Source of the DNA: JANSWY01 sp965228955
Lineage (GTDB): Bacteria > Bacteroidota > Bacteroidia > Cytophagales > Cyclobacteriaceae
Assembly: GCA_965228955.1 (NCBI GenBank)
Contig: OZ245848.1
Location: 6,262,001-6,326,000, forward strand
DNA: 64,000 nucleotides
Direction of reading: 5' to 3'
Positions within the stretch are counted from its first letter, which is position 1. Each line of letters starts with the position of its first letter. Both the position numbers and the translations under genes were made by a program. Positions 37,101 to 45,852 of the stretch are shown piece after piece. The notes under the pieces were generated by a model. That model was not told the origin of the DNA, did no database searches, and worked only from the letters and a program-made list of their open reading frames with translations.

Positions 37101-37888
37101 GAAACCGATGTTGATTCGAGGTTTCCAAAATTTGTACTTCCAGCTGTTATGGTTCCTTCTCCTTCTCCAGCAGCGATAGTTGCTGTTAGGTCAATTTGTG
37201 CGATTCCTATTCCAGCTGCTGTATCATCATGTTCTTTCCAAACCCATTTTAGGTAATAGAAGTCACCATCGGAAATTGTAATACCGGTTATTGAACTGCT
37301 AAGTTGGATAGCTGCCTCTCCCCAATTTGTTGTTGGGGCAAATGAAGTACCCATAGCGGTAATTTCTGTATAGGTCACGTTATCAGAGCTATAATAGAAC
37401 TCGATTTCTGCAGCGGTACCGTTAGTCACTCTACTTTGAGCATCATAAATAATTTCTAATGCCGTGATGTCGCCTCCTGTATTATTTTGTATTCTCATTA
37501 CAAGTGCAATATCTGACTCAAATCCTGCAGCACCATTTCTTACACCTAGCCTTGCAACATCGTAGGTAAATGCTCTTACTTGTCCGGGAGGCCATACGCC
37601 TAAGTTCCATTGGGAAGCTTCTTCTCCACCAGCATATGGATCACCAGTATTGGTATCTCCAAAATCTGAGTCCATTGTTCCGTCATTACTTAAGTCAACC
37701 GCCCAAATGTCAGAGTCCAAAGATCCGGTTGTGGAAGCTCCAGGTGTGAATCCGGTTCCTGTGAAACTTGTAAATGTGATCGTTTGAGTGGCATCACCTG
37801 TAATTGAGTATTGCCCGAAGGAAGAGTTAAATATTGCCATGAATGTCATGACGAGAATGATGATTCTATTTGAATTATAGAGATGCAT
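34154..37888 (-). CDS. Large secreted protein with canonical T9SS type A sorting domain
   Basis: 1244 residues from the ATG at 37888; the longer frame starts with TTG. A signal peptide ends near SSFG. The first 250 residues form a beta-sandwich with SDSDTV-like choice-of-anchor character; the middle (about 550-950) is a run of short beta-helix-like repeats (LTIDDRLTLTSGVF, ITNPANFTGSTLHFGG). The C-terminus holds LKWATATEIDNDQFEVQHS and a textbook sorting domain ending FPSGVYILRV...FVIK. It would be exported by the Por secretion system. It does not carry the C-terminal module of the other three large proteins, and no PID-motif gene follows. Role unknown. Confidence 0.88.
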   Translation of the reverse strand: MHLYNSNRIIILVMTFMAIFNSSFGQYSITGDATQTITFTSFTGTGFTPGASTTGSLDSDIWAVDLSNDGTMDSDFGDTNTGDPYAGGEEASQWNLGVWPPGQVRAFTYDVARLGVRNGAAGFESDIALVMRIQNNTGGDITALEIIYDAQSRVTNGTAAEIEFYYSSDNVTYTEITAMGTSFAPTTNWGEAAIQLSSSITGITISDGDFYYLKWVWKEHDDTAAGIGIAQIDLTATIAAGEGEGTITAGSTNFGNLESTSVSDPGEDVFDFTITDDASSGTDAFPIQFTEVIFTEGSSDGIDDWSDVIAGARLEDSGGNAINATTISANSITFSGIGITSTDVGYVPDDGSETYTLSVWLNTTISEEIDGDLLHIELSGANFNFSGATSTITVTESASSNIAYNDIEVTGTNWGFDNPPTVVGLDEDFSLTIAAMDIHGNIDLDDNSSSFILSRGATGSNNLTEGGSSKTSLSAKTLTAGKYTYSDLQYDASESFDIDVDDSGGTFLTSTTSSSILAAVSYQSIASGDWTADFATIWEYWDGNAWTTATTFPTSANGNIFIRSGTDISVDADITADQIIVENGGEISLNQNNQNLTIADGPDEDLIIENGGIVSLDNYNALPVFTGTIQVQDGGTFSCSVGRLNEVATSTQIDWQTDAIFYYTNGNAFSYNTTYFPSVADGIYPILEVDGFTAAANNLWVLNGILKVTSGTLDLSGTNITIRDGILADGAVTITNPANFTGSTLHFGGTGSIDLNGETYSWSGKTIEMLADQEIFNGFISMDGTSTINGYTFSLNDGTNNNLDLTILNGSTINSNATGGLATTLALDGTLNIGTALDYNFEGTGTQTLGFGTIGVTNANRVTVNNSAGVILDSDLTIDDRLTLTSGVFATSSSNEVITISSTGIIVGASSTNYFDGPLEIQQFSSAYTFHVGDGLNYRPVLITPGTTSDITVEAIYSTPPNNTSVGSGLSTSMAGLYWDIQRGSGTGDVSAQLYYKETTSVSTPDNDLIADGTNLRLIQYDGSSWQDNGLDANNSDLANLSSITGTISAFAGSNDFFTIGSETGTTVLPVEFISFEALKSDDGVLLKWATATEIDNDQFEVQHSIDGENWSKIGEVKGAGTTNEPMFYEFKHNSPVFANNYYRLKQIDLDGDFEFSELAWIYIEESGAESIVIMGNPINNKTLRFSYSGITNPLVQLIGLDGQKVRETPINKSELIELDLSSFPSGVYILRVNNKTIDRFVIK

Positions 37889-37910
37889 AGTTTTAGAAAT
37901 TAAAAGCAAG

Positions 37911-37980
37911 AATTCAATTCAAGTCAGTTTGATCGCAATGTCTTACCTTGTGAAAGCAGTATTGCGACTTCAATTCAATG
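37911..37980. repeat. Inverted and direct repeats upstream of the T9SS protein gene
   Basis: TCGCAAT (37933-37939) and ATTGCGA (37961-37967) form an inverted repeat around 21 nt. TTCAATTCAA occurs on both flanks (near 37912 and 37970). The region lies just upstream of the 37888 start and may be its operator or the end of the preceding operon. Confidence 0.35.
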
Positions 37981-38010
37981 GCAGGTATTAAGAATTGATT
38001 TTGGAATTAT

Positions 38011-38178
38011 TTAATGTTTTCGGTTACGGTCTTTCAAAGCTTTGATTCCGTACAAAACTCCGCCTGTAAGCAGCAAACCCAACCCGCCATCAATTGGAGT
38101 GGCTGGAGGGCCTGATGGACCGGCTAACGCAATAGTTGCAAAAAACAGCAGTCCTGTTGTCAATAGATATCCTTTCAT
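38011..38178 (-). CDS. Small PID-motif sorting-signal-like membrane protein, copy 2
   Basis: 55 codons from the ATG at 38178; a longer frame to 38226 runs back into the upstream gene's end. Order: signal peptide to about residue 19 (FATIALA), GPSGPPATPIDGG, a hydrophobic helix LGLLLTGGVLYGI, and a basic tail KALKDRNRKH. The nonapeptide PPATPIDGG is identical in all three copies in this window. It starts 10 nt after the stop of the 1027-residue surface-protein gene on the same strand, so the two are almost certainly co-transcribed. Function unknown; the mature peptide would be about 36 residues with few residues exposed. Confidence 0.85.
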   Translation of the reverse strand: MKGYLLTTGLLFFATIALAGPSGPPATPIDGGLGLLLTGGVLYGIKALKDRNRKH

Positions 38179-38188
38179 GTGTTTTGAT

Positions 38189-41100
38189 TTATTTAAGAAG
38201 AATCTTGTGAGCCTTTGTACCGTCATGTACTAAATAGAGTCCATTTGGTAATGCGGAAGCATCAATAGAGGAACTTCCAGTTATTTTTTTATTCCACAAA
38301 AGCTCACCCTTGATCGTGTATAAAGTCAGGTTCCTTATTTCTTCACCAGCTTGGAAGACTTCTATTTTCCTGCCTCGAGCAATCACTGTAATATTTTCTG
38401 AATTACTTTTTGAAATCACGGTGTTAGCAGATAAGAGTTGGAATCGCTCTCCGAGACTTCCTGGGAAGGTTGTTTGGAAAGTGTAAGTTTCGGAGCTCAG
38501 TTCTACCACTTTTCCAGTAAGACGATCATTCAAATACAATTCGGTATCACCTTCAGCTGATATTTGATATTCTCCAGCAGTGGAAATATTTATTCCAAGG
38601 GGGATCTTATCCCATGTCATTGGCAAAACCTGAATGGCCAATGCTTTATCCGCTTTTGACGAATAGATGAGATCATTTGTAAATTCATTAAACACAGGGG
38701 CATCATAGTTCCGAATCAATTCATTGACAGACCCATCTTCCTTCCAGGCGATAACTGTTTGTTTAAAGAGCCCATCTTCATTGGTAAGGTTAATTCTTGA
38801 GAGTCTTATAGATTCTTCTCTGAAAAAGTTATCATCACTGTTGCTATCATCAACCCGCATAGACTCATTGAATGTGATCGTGGTATTGGATGAGCCAGTC
38901 AGCTTCACAAAAAAACCTTGTGCAGTACCAAGTGTAGTGTTATATCGGTCTTCACTTCCAGCTGGGGTCGTGTTAGTTGTGGCTACTCCGTTTGCTACTA
39001 TATAATCCGCTGAGGTTCCACGTTCTACATCAGACCCATTATCGTCCCAGATATAAACTGCACTCTCAATATTAGTATTAGCACTCAAAAACTCTGACAC
39101 ATCTAAAGCCGCAGTGTAAGGATTGGAAATCAGGTTGTATCCTTCATTTGTTCCATCATCGTTGGTGTAGGTTCCTGAGTATTCTATAGTTCCAACATTA
39201 GGATAACCCTCAAAAACAATCTCCTTTTGAGAAGCCTGTGTGTATCCTCTACCCGGAATTAATATTTCTGAAGATGCGGAAATCCAATTGTCTAATCCGT
39301 CATTGTCTGAATTGTAAGGAATAGTTTCATCATATTGATAGACATGAAAACCTAAAGTTGTTCCGGTAACATCAGAAGATTGTTGAACCGGACTTCCAAC
39401 CATAGAATAACGACCATCTTCATATCTGGTATTTCTTCTAACCAGTACTTTATTACCGGAGTAATTAGTGGATTCATGTGTGAATAAACTTCCTCCAGAT
39501 TGTACATCTATCAAACCATCATTAGTGATTTCTGAGATTACCTCTAATGAAGTACCGTCAACAATTGTGACTTCAACATCATCATAGATATAAAGATTAT
39601 CAGCTTTCAAACTACCATATAAAGAGGTATTGTAGTCTCCAAGTATATAAGCCTCATCAGTTTCATCGGGCAGTCCGTTTCGCCAGGTGGTAGTCCAACA
39701 TGGATTGTCTTTGTAGATTGAAAGATTAATTACAGCAGTACTGTCGCATCCCTCCGAACTTACCAATACCTGTTCATATTGACCAGATTCTGTGTAAGAG
39801 ATACCAACATGTCTGTATTGATTACAAGATGCAATGTCAGAATACGTAGTAACTGATGTACTAGTGGTAACTGAGCAATTATCAGAAGAGCCTGAAGAAC
39901 AACCGAAATAATAGACCTGAGCACCAACAATATCACCGCCAGAATTGGCAATAGCCAGAATGGTGCCATCTCCACTTAACTCAAGATTTGTTCCAAAACC
40001 TTGTAATGATTCCGTCCCAAATAGGTCCTGTCCCATTTCCTCCCAACCAGTAGATCCTGCTCTGAATATCTCAACCATTCCAGCCGAACTTGCTCCATCA
40101 TCATTGTTGGGTGATCCTATTGCTACAATATTTCCGGCTTGGTTCAGACTTACGGCTGTCCCGTATCTATCGTTTTCTATTAATCCGGTAAGTGTACCTT
40201 GATATCGATTAGTAAGAGCAATTCCTGAATTATCTCTGTCCGAGTCTCCTCCAGCTACATAGACACTTCCATCTTCACTTACAGCGACTGAACGGCCTAC
40301 ACCCATATTATATCGATAACCCTGGTCATTACTGGTTAGGTCCCAGCTTGTGCCATTCCACTCATATTTCCAAACTGTGCCTGCAAAATTTTTCTTCCAT
40401 TTGGAAGAGTAAGCGAAGCGTGCACCTACCATTACAATTTTTCCATCTCCCGAAATTGCGACAGAAGAACCATTGTTATCAGGGTTGGTCCACCCCTCAT
40501 CCGTATTAACCCATAGATCATCGCCCATTTGTTCCCAAACACTTCCGGACCATTGAAAGACCCTTGCTTCTCCGGTTTGGACCTCTGCATCACCATTTTG
40601 AGGAGCTCCGGCAATTAATATTGTACCATCATTACTTAGGTCCACATCCCAGCCAAAGCGCTCGAAATCTGTTTGACCTTCAAGAGTAGAACCCAATTGA
40701 ACCCACTCAGTACCATCATATTCATAAACTCTTACTTTGCCTGCGTCTGTAGCATAGGGAGCACCAACTGCAAGAACATGACCTGATCGGGAAAGGCTTA
40801 AGGAATATCCAAAGACATCTCCTACATCACCAGCAAGTGTTTGACCAAGTTGCGTCCAGCCCGAAGAAGTGTGCTCATAAACTTCAACTTTACCATTTGA
40901 GTTACCATCAACATCGTTAGCAATGGCCACTATGGTTCCAGTTCCATTCACACTCACCTCAGTAACTTCAAAATCACCGAAAGTACCAAATGCATGCCAC
41001 TCATATTGATCACAACTGGAGCTTCCCTGGGAGCTGTAGTACGTGTTGTCAATTGTGAGAGCAAGTTGATATTCTATCGTTTCACCCTGGTCGTTTTCTT

Positions 41101-41272
41101 CAAGGTGAGAGTAAACTCCGCTTGAAGTGTAGGTGGTCTCGGTTTTTTCCCATGTGTATTCAGAACAATGGAAAACTCGTTTTGAGATTATTCGATTTTC
41201 TTGAGCACTTAGCTTTGAAATCGTAAATTGAAGAAAGACAGAGGTGATGATTATTGAAATTAATTTTCCCAT
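38189..41272 (-). CDS. FG-GAP-like propeller surface protein with T9SS-type C-terminus
   Basis: 1027 residues. A signal peptide ends near KLSAQ (residue 24). A short Cys-containing module (HCSEYTWEKTETTYTSSG) is followed by about six propeller-like repeats (100-460) of the kind GTILAIANSG / VAIGSPNNDDGASSAG. A second copy of the Cys module lies at about 475-520 (CNQYRHVGISYTESGQYE). From about 524 comes the module shared with the giant protein ending at 11364, e.g. RNTRYEDGRYS, NPYTAALDVSEFL and IWDDNGSDVERG, nearly identical over long stretches. The end (GLYLVHDGTKAHKILLK) resembles a T9SS sorting domain. It is divergent from a TPR-HTH regulator gene and followed by a PID-motif gene. Confidence 0.88.
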   Translation of the reverse strand: MGKLISIIITSVFLQFTISKLSAQENRIISKRVFHCSEYTWEKTETTYTSSGVYSHLEENDQGETIEYQLALTIDNTYYSSQGSSSCDQYEWHAFGTFGDFEVTEVSVNGTGTIVAIANDVDGNSNGKVEVYEHTSSGWTQLGQTLAGDVGDVFGYSLSLSRSGHVLAVGAPYATDAGKVRVYEYDGTEWVQLGSTLEGQTDFERFGWDVDLSNDGTILIAGAPQNGDAEVQTGEARVFQWSGSVWEQMGDDLWVNTDEGWTNPDNNGSSVAISGDGKIVMVGARFAYSSKWKKNFAGTVWKYEWNGTSWDLTSNDQGYRYNMGVGRSVAVSEDGSVYVAGGDSDRDNSGIALTNRYQGTLTGLIENDRYGTAVSLNQAGNIVAIGSPNNDDGASSAGMVEIFRAGSTGWEEMGQDLFGTESLQGFGTNLELSGDGTILAIANSGGDIVGAQVYYFGCSSGSSDNCSVTTSTSVTTYSDIASCNQYRHVGISYTESGQYEQVLVSSEGCDSTAVINLSIYKDNPCWTTTWRNGLPDETDEAYILGDYNTSLYGSLKADNLYIYDDVEVTIVDGTSLEVISEITNDGLIDVQSGGSLFTHESTNYSGNKVLVRRNTRYEDGRYSMVGSPVQQSSDVTGTTLGFHVYQYDETIPYNSDNDGLDNWISASSEILIPGRGYTQASQKEIVFEGYPNVGTIEYSGTYTNDDGTNEGYNLISNPYTAALDVSEFLSANTNIESAVYIWDDNGSDVERGTSADYIVANGVATTNTTPAGSEDRYNTTLGTAQGFFVKLTGSSNTTITFNESMRVDDSNSDDNFFREESIRLSRINLTNEDGLFKQTVIAWKEDGSVNELIRNYDAPVFNEFTNDLIYSSKADKALAIQVLPMTWDKIPLGINISTAGEYQISAEGDTELYLNDRLTGKVVELSSETYTFQTTFPGSLGERFQLLSANTVISKSNSENITVIARGRKIEVFQAGEEIRNLTLYTIKGELLWNKKITGSSSIDASALPNGLYLVHDGTKAHKILLK

Positions 41273-41332
41273 ATATAATACCGTAATTGAAACTTCAAAA
41301 AGAAAAAATTGAGATCAAAGAAGGAAATATTA

Positions 41333-41355
41333 GTGGGTAACAAAAGGGTAACAAC
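41333..41355. promoter_or_regulatory. Direct-repeat element GGGTAAC, 11-bp period
   Basis: GGGTAAC occurs at 41335-41341 and again at 41346-41352, one helical turn apart. The 15-mer GTGGGTAACAAAAGG (41333-41347) recurs exactly at 43784-43798. It lies in the 161-bp divergent region between the surface-protein gene and the TPR-HTH regulator gene. Confidence 0.5.
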
Positions 41356-41433
41356 ATGCCTGTAGGGGGCTGTATTGTTAGTTTTATTTAGTTTATTTGA
41401 AATTTTAAGTCACAAAAAGAAGAAGTTTTTACA

Positions 41434-43482
41434 ATGATGGTACTGATAAGAAGTATTGCTATTCTTTCATTTTTATCTGTTAGTATTTGCCTTAAATCAC
41501 AAAATCAACAAGTCATTGATTCATTGTCTAAGGTCATTGATTCAAATGGAGGTAAGACCAAAGTCGATGCTCTGATTAAACTTTCTAAAGAATACTTTTA
41601 TTCAGATACAGCCACCTTTTGGAGCCATGTCAAAAATGCGATTGATCTATCGGAAGAAATAAATTATCAGGAAGGAAAAGCGGATGCGATTTATACTATT
41701 GCTCGGTCATATACTTTACGCGGTATTTTCGATAAAGCAAAAGACAATTATTCCGAATCATTAGATCTATCTAATAAAATTGGCTACCAGGTTGGAATAG
41801 CCAATGCTACCAATGGGTTTGGGCACCTTAAAGTATATTTCGGTGAATATGATAGCGCTATTTATTATTATGAAAAGGGATTGACGCTCCTTGAAAATGG
41901 AGATTATAAGAACCCTCTTGGCTTATGTTATCAAAATCTTGGTCGTGTCTATATCAGTAAAGGAGAGTACAATAAGGCTATTCAATATTATGAAAAGGCA
42001 CTCACTTTGTTGAACGAAGATGAGAAGTATAATTCTTACATGGGATTAGGATCGATCTATTATTATAAGGGATTTTACACTAAGTCACATGAATATCAAT
42101 TCAAAGCACTAAAGCTGCAGGAGAAGGCAGGGTTTGCAAAAGCAATAGCAGGTATCCATGGCAATATAGCCAACAATTATAGTGAGTTGGGTGAATATGA
42201 AAAGGCCAAAGAGCATCTTGAAAAAGCGATCCCAATTTTTAAAGAGAACAATGATCAACAGTACCTCGCTCTCGCCTATAATAATCTTGCTGGACTATTA
42301 AGGAAAATGGGAGAAAATGATCTTTCTAAGGATTATTTAATAAAAGCAATTGCGATTTATGAGACCAACAGCCCAAACGAGTATTTACCAATTTGCTATC
42401 GGAATCTTGGAGAGATTGATTTTGAGGAAGGGGAATTTCAAGAATCACTGGTTCATTTTAATTATGCATTGAATCTCAGTAACAAACTGGGCAATGAACA
42501 GCAAATTTCAAATGCCCTTCTTTGTGTTGGTAGAGCTCAGCTCAAATTAAAGGACTACCTAAATGCAAGAAAAAACTTAGGTGAAGCTGTTGAACTCGCA
42601 GAAAAGCTTAATTCCATTCGAAATATTCAAGATGGTTATCGAGAGCTTGCAGCACTAAATACAGAAACCGGTAGATATAAAGAGGCATATTCAGCTTTTG
42701 AAAAATTCAAAATTGCAGAAGACAGTATCAAGAATGATGAAAATGCCAAGCTGATTACCAAAATGGAATTGCAATATGAATTCGAAAAAGAGAAGGAATC
42801 ATTACAGTTTGCACATGAAAAGGAAGTTCTAACCTACAATCAACAACTTGAAAGAAGAAATTGGACTGTAATTGGGCTAGTTATTTTCTCCATTCTGATT
42901 TCAACCATCACTTTTCTTGCCTTTAGAGCAAACAAAATCAAACGTACGGCAAACCAAAAGTTAAAGAGAGCAAATGATGACCTGAGAGATCTCAATAAAT
43001 ATTTGGAAGAGTTGAGAGCTCGGGAAAAAGAGTTGTCTCAAGCTGCAATTTCAGCTAAAGAAAGAGAGCTAGCCTCCATTTCTATGGCATCCCATGAGAA
43101 GAATTCACTGTTAAAGGATCTGGAGCAGCAGCTAAAATTTATAGAACATCGAGTAGACGAAGAACTTAGTCCTTCATTTAAACAACTGAAGAAAACTATA
43201 TCCAATGGCTATTCTATGGATGATAGCTGGCATAGCTTTCTACACAGCTTTCAGGATGTACATCCTCATTTCTTTGATAAGCTTAAAAATCAGAATCCGC
43301 AACTAAGCAATGATGATCTTAAGTTGAGTGCCTATCTAAAAATAGGGATGAGCAATAAAGAAATAGCGAATGTTACTCATCTGGCTCTTGGTTCTGTGAA
43401 GACAAAAGTGAACCGTCTCAAGAAAAAGCTTAACATGACAGCCGATGATAATCTAAGAGACTATATGGTGAGATTTGCGTAG
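41434..43482 (+). CDS. TPR-repeat membrane regulator with C-terminal LuxR-type helix-turn-helix
   Basis: 682 residues. A signal-like N-terminus (about 1-22) is followed by at least eight TPR repeats at about 50-430 (ALCYQNLGRVYISKGEYNKA style). Then come one membrane helix (about 477-497, WTVIGLVIFSILISTITFLAF), a coiled coil (500-575) and a C-terminal DNA-binding domain at about 620-680 (YLKIGMSNKEIANVTHLALG, SVKTKVNRLKKKL). TPRs would lie in the periplasm and the helix-turn-helix in the cytoplasm, a one-component transmembrane regulator found across Bacteroidota. It is divergent from a large/small surface-protein cassette and upstream of a VWA gene that shares its putative regulatory word. 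Confidence 0.85.
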   Translation: MMVLIRSIAILSFLSVSICLKSQNQQVIDSLSKVIDSNGGKTKVDALIKLSKEYFYSDTATFWSHVKNAIDLSEEINYQEGKADAIYTIARSYTLRGIFDKAKDNYSESLDLSNKIGYQVGIANATNGFGHLKVYFGEYDSAIYYYEKGLTLLENGDYKNPLGLCYQNLGRVYISKGEYNKAIQYYEKALTLLNEDEKYNSYMGLGSIYYYKGFYTKSHEYQFKALKLQEKAGFAKAIAGIHGNIANNYSELGEYEKAKEHLEKAIPIFKENNDQQYLALAYNNLAGLLRKMGENDLSKDYLIKAIAIYETNSPNEYLPICYRNLGEIDFEEGEFQESLVHFNYALNLSNKLGNEQQISNALLCVGRAQLKLKDYLNARKNLGEAVELAEKLNSIRNIQDGYRELAALNTETGRYKEAYSAFEKFKIAEDSIKNDENAKLITKMELQYEFEKEKESLQFAHEKEVLTYNQQLERRNWTVIGLVIFSILISTITFLAFRANKIKRTANQKLKRANDDLRDLNKYLEELRAREKELSQAAISAKERELASISMASHEKNSLLKDLEQQLKFIEHRVDEELSPSFKQLKKTISNGYSMDDSWHSFLHSFQDVHPHFFDKLKNQNPQLSNDDLKLSAYLKIGMSNKEIANVTHLALGSVKTKVNRLKKKLNMTADDNLRDYMVRFA

Positions 43483-43898
43483 AGCGGTAAGAAAGTCCCG
43501 ACCCAACTGACCCGGAACTTTGCATCACCGTTAGATTTTAATAAAATGTCATTATGAAATCAAAGAAAGGGAGGATACCCTCCCAATCCAGTCAAGAAAA
43601 TATAGTTGATTAGAATTAGCCAAATTCGTACACTTTAACCAACCATTAAAACAACCCGTTTCTGCGAGCTGAGTGATTATTAACTATTTCCCATCTGAAT
43701 TTTCATTCAAATGGCTTTAACCAAATAATAGAATTTTTCTATTGCCCAAGGTTAGCTCGAATTGAGGGTAATTAAACTTTTTTGTGGGTAACAAAAGGTT
43801 ATCACTATTGGGTTTTTGAGACAAAAAAACAATAAATACTCATCATTCTTAGGGGTGCAAGTATTCGACTTTTGTCAGCTACCAAAAATTCAATCCAT
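43483..43898. other. 416-bp intergenic region before the VWA gene
   Basis: No gene is supported here. It holds a short hairpin-capable palindrome (GGGAGG-ATAC-CCTCCC, about 43569-43584) without a T-run, possibly a weak terminator, the repeated GGGTAAC element near 43784, and a -7-like GACTTTTG at 43868-43875. A 19-codon frame from 43555 has no supporting signals. Confidence 0.5.
43784..43803. promoter_or_regulatory. GGGTAAC-type element, second copy
   Basis: GTGGGTAACAAAAGG (43784-43798) is identical to the copy at 41333; its second half-site is GGTTATC (43797-43803), matching 5 of 7 positions at the same 11-bp spacing. It lies 96 bp before the VWA start codon, comparable to the 79 bp at the other copy. 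Confidence 0.5.
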
Positions 43899-45734
43899 AT
43901 GAAAAAGCTGATAATTATCCCGATTTTGATTTTACATCATTTCTTATTTGCTCAGAATTTTGTGGTTTCTGGAATAGTCACTGATGAAAGTGGTCAAGGT
44001 GTGCCTGGAGTCAATGTGATCGAAAAAGGAACTACGAATGGAACCACAACTGATGTTGAGGGGAAATACTCTCTTCAAGTAAGTACACCAAAACCTGTTC
44101 TGGTTTTTTCATTTATCGGATTAGAAACCAAGGAAGTTAAAGTAGGTGGTAATTCAACTCTTGATGTTCAACTGTCCGCTGATGTTCAAAGATTAAGTGA
44201 AGTAGTTGTCACAGGTTTGGCTGGTCGGATATCAGGTGTGAGTATTTCGAAAGGCAGAAGGAAAAACAGAAACAAATCCTCCATTAAAATCAGAGGAGTC
44301 TCAACATTGAATTACAGTACTCAGAATCAGAATGAAACTTATAATACAATTGATCAAAACAGCTTTGTTTCAGTAAATGGTCAGCCTCGATCCACCTTTT
44401 CCATTGATGTGGACAAAGCAGCATATGCTAACATCCGAAGAATGATAAATAATGGGAATCAGCCTCCAAAAGATGCTGTTAAGATCGAAGAAATGATCAA
44501 TTATTTCGATTATGAATATGCAGATCCTGTAAAAGGGGAGCCATTTTCCATCAATACTGAACTGGCAATTTGTCCATGGAATGATAAGCATAAACTTATG
44601 CAAATTGGTATCAAGGGCAAGTCGATGGGTCAGATGGAGGTGCCTGCAAGTAATTTGGTGTTTCTTCTGGATGTCTCGGGTTCAATGAATAGTCAAAACA
44701 AACTACCATTACTGAAATCATCTCTGAAGTTGCTATTGAATCAATTGAGAGAAGATGACCGGGTAGCAATAGTTGTTTACGCTGGATCTGCGGGTTTAGT
44801 ATTGCCATCTACATCGGCTTCCAACAAAGGCAAAATTTTGAAAGCGATTGATAACTTAAGTGCTGGAGGCTCTACAGCAGGTGGTGCAGGAATTGAACTT
44901 GCCTATAAAGTAGCGAAAAGGAATTTTATAATTGGTGGAAATAACAGAGTCATATTGGGAACCGATGGTGATTTCAATGTAGGAATTTCTAAGACTGGTG
45001 GACTCAAAGACTTAATTAAGGAAAAAGCAAAGTCCGGAATTTACCTGACTTGTCTGGGATTTGGAATGGGTAATTATCGTGATGATATGCTGGAAACCCT
45101 TGCTCACTCAGGGAACGGAAATCACGCTTACATTGATTCCATGCAAGAAGCTTATTTGGTACTGGGGAAAGAATTTGCTGGAACTGTATTTGCTATCGCG
45201 AAAGATGTCAAAATCCAGGTTGAATTTAACCCGACAATAGTAGCCGCTTACCGGTTGATTGGTTACGAAAATAGATTATTGGAGGATGAGGATTTTAAAG
45301 ACGATAAAAAGGATGCGGGTGAACTGGGTGCAGGTCATACAGTTACTGCTTTGTATGAGATAATTCCAGTTGGTGTGAAAAGTAAATACATCAAAGAGGT
45401 GGAGGAATTGAAGTATCAAAAGAATGATGTAGTTGGATTAGAGGATGAAATGGCTACTACCAGAATTAGGTATAAGCCTATTCATGCAAACAAAAGTAAA
45501 GAATTGGTTAGAGTGGTGAGTAACTCTGAGAGAGAGTGGTTGGACTGCTCAAGTGACTTTCAGTTTGCTTCATCGGTGGCATTATTTGGAATGTTGTTGA
45601 GTGATTCCAAATATGTCGCTGACGGAGATTATAATTTGGTTTCGGAAATGGCCAAAAACTCCAAAGGCAAGGACTCTGAAGGTTACAGAGGAGAGTTCAT
45701 TAGGTTGGTTGGGACTGCAATGATGGGCTTCTAG
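43899..45734 (+). CDS. VWA-domain protein (YfbK-like) with CarboxypepD_reg and TonB-plug remnant
   Basis: 611 residues from the ATG at 43899; a TTG 27 bp upstream is not needed. After a signal peptide (to about residue 18) come a carboxypeptidase-regulatory-like beta domain (VSGIVTDESGQGVPGVNV) and a fragment resembling the start of a TonB-receptor plug (RLSEVVVTG ... SSIKIRGVSTLN). The YfbK core follows: an N-terminal vWF_A region with STFSIDVDKAAYANIRRMI, a VWA domain with an intact MIDAS (DVSGSMNS, GGSTAGG, TDGDFNVG), and a C-terminal DUF3520 region. VWA domains of this kind bind protein partners through a metal ion. The ligand is unknown. Confidence 0.88.
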   Translation: MKKLIIIPILILHHFLFAQNFVVSGIVTDESGQGVPGVNVIEKGTTNGTTTDVEGKYSLQVSTPKPVLVFSFIGLETKEVKVGGNSTLDVQLSADVQRLSEVVVTGLAGRISGVSISKGRRKNRNKSSIKIRGVSTLNYSTQNQNETYNTIDQNSFVSVNGQPRSTFSIDVDKAAYANIRRMINNGNQPPKDAVKIEEMINYFDYEYADPVKGEPFSINTELAICPWNDKHKLMQIGIKGKSMGQMEVPASNLVFLLDVSGSMNSQNKLPLLKSSLKLLLNQLREDDRVAIVVYAGSAGLVLPSTSASNKGKILKAIDNLSAGGSTAGGAGIELAYKVAKRNFIIGGNNRVILGTDGDFNVGISKTGGLKDLIKEKAKSGIYLTCLGFGMGNYRDDMLETLAHSGNGNHAYIDSMQEAYLVLGKEFAGTVFAIAKDVKIQVEFNPTIVAAYRLIGYENRLLEDEDFKDDKKDAGELGAGHTVTALYEIIPVGVKSKYIKEVEELKYQKNDVVGLEDEMATTRIRYKPIHANKSKELVRVVSNSEREWLDCSSDFQFASSVALFGMLLSDSKYVADGDYNLVSEMAKNSKGKDSEGYRGEFIRLVGTAMMGF

Positions 45735-45852
45735 TTTTAGAAGCTCATTATCTCTTTTAGAAGGACTAAATTTTGGTTGAACTTACAGTTATTTGTTGCC
45801 ATTTTTGAACACGTCAATTATTCTCTTTTCACTAAAATTGCCGGAGGATAGA

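Noticed and set aside
38042..38233. Plus-strand frame opposite the second PID-motif gene
   Set aside because: It is the reverse-complement shadow of the small gene. The minus-strand frame has signal peptide, motif and helix conserved in the other two copies.
43555..43614. A 19-codon frame in the intergenic region before the VWA gene
   Set aside because: No conservation, ribosome-binding or composition evidence; it overlaps a hairpin-capable palindrome.
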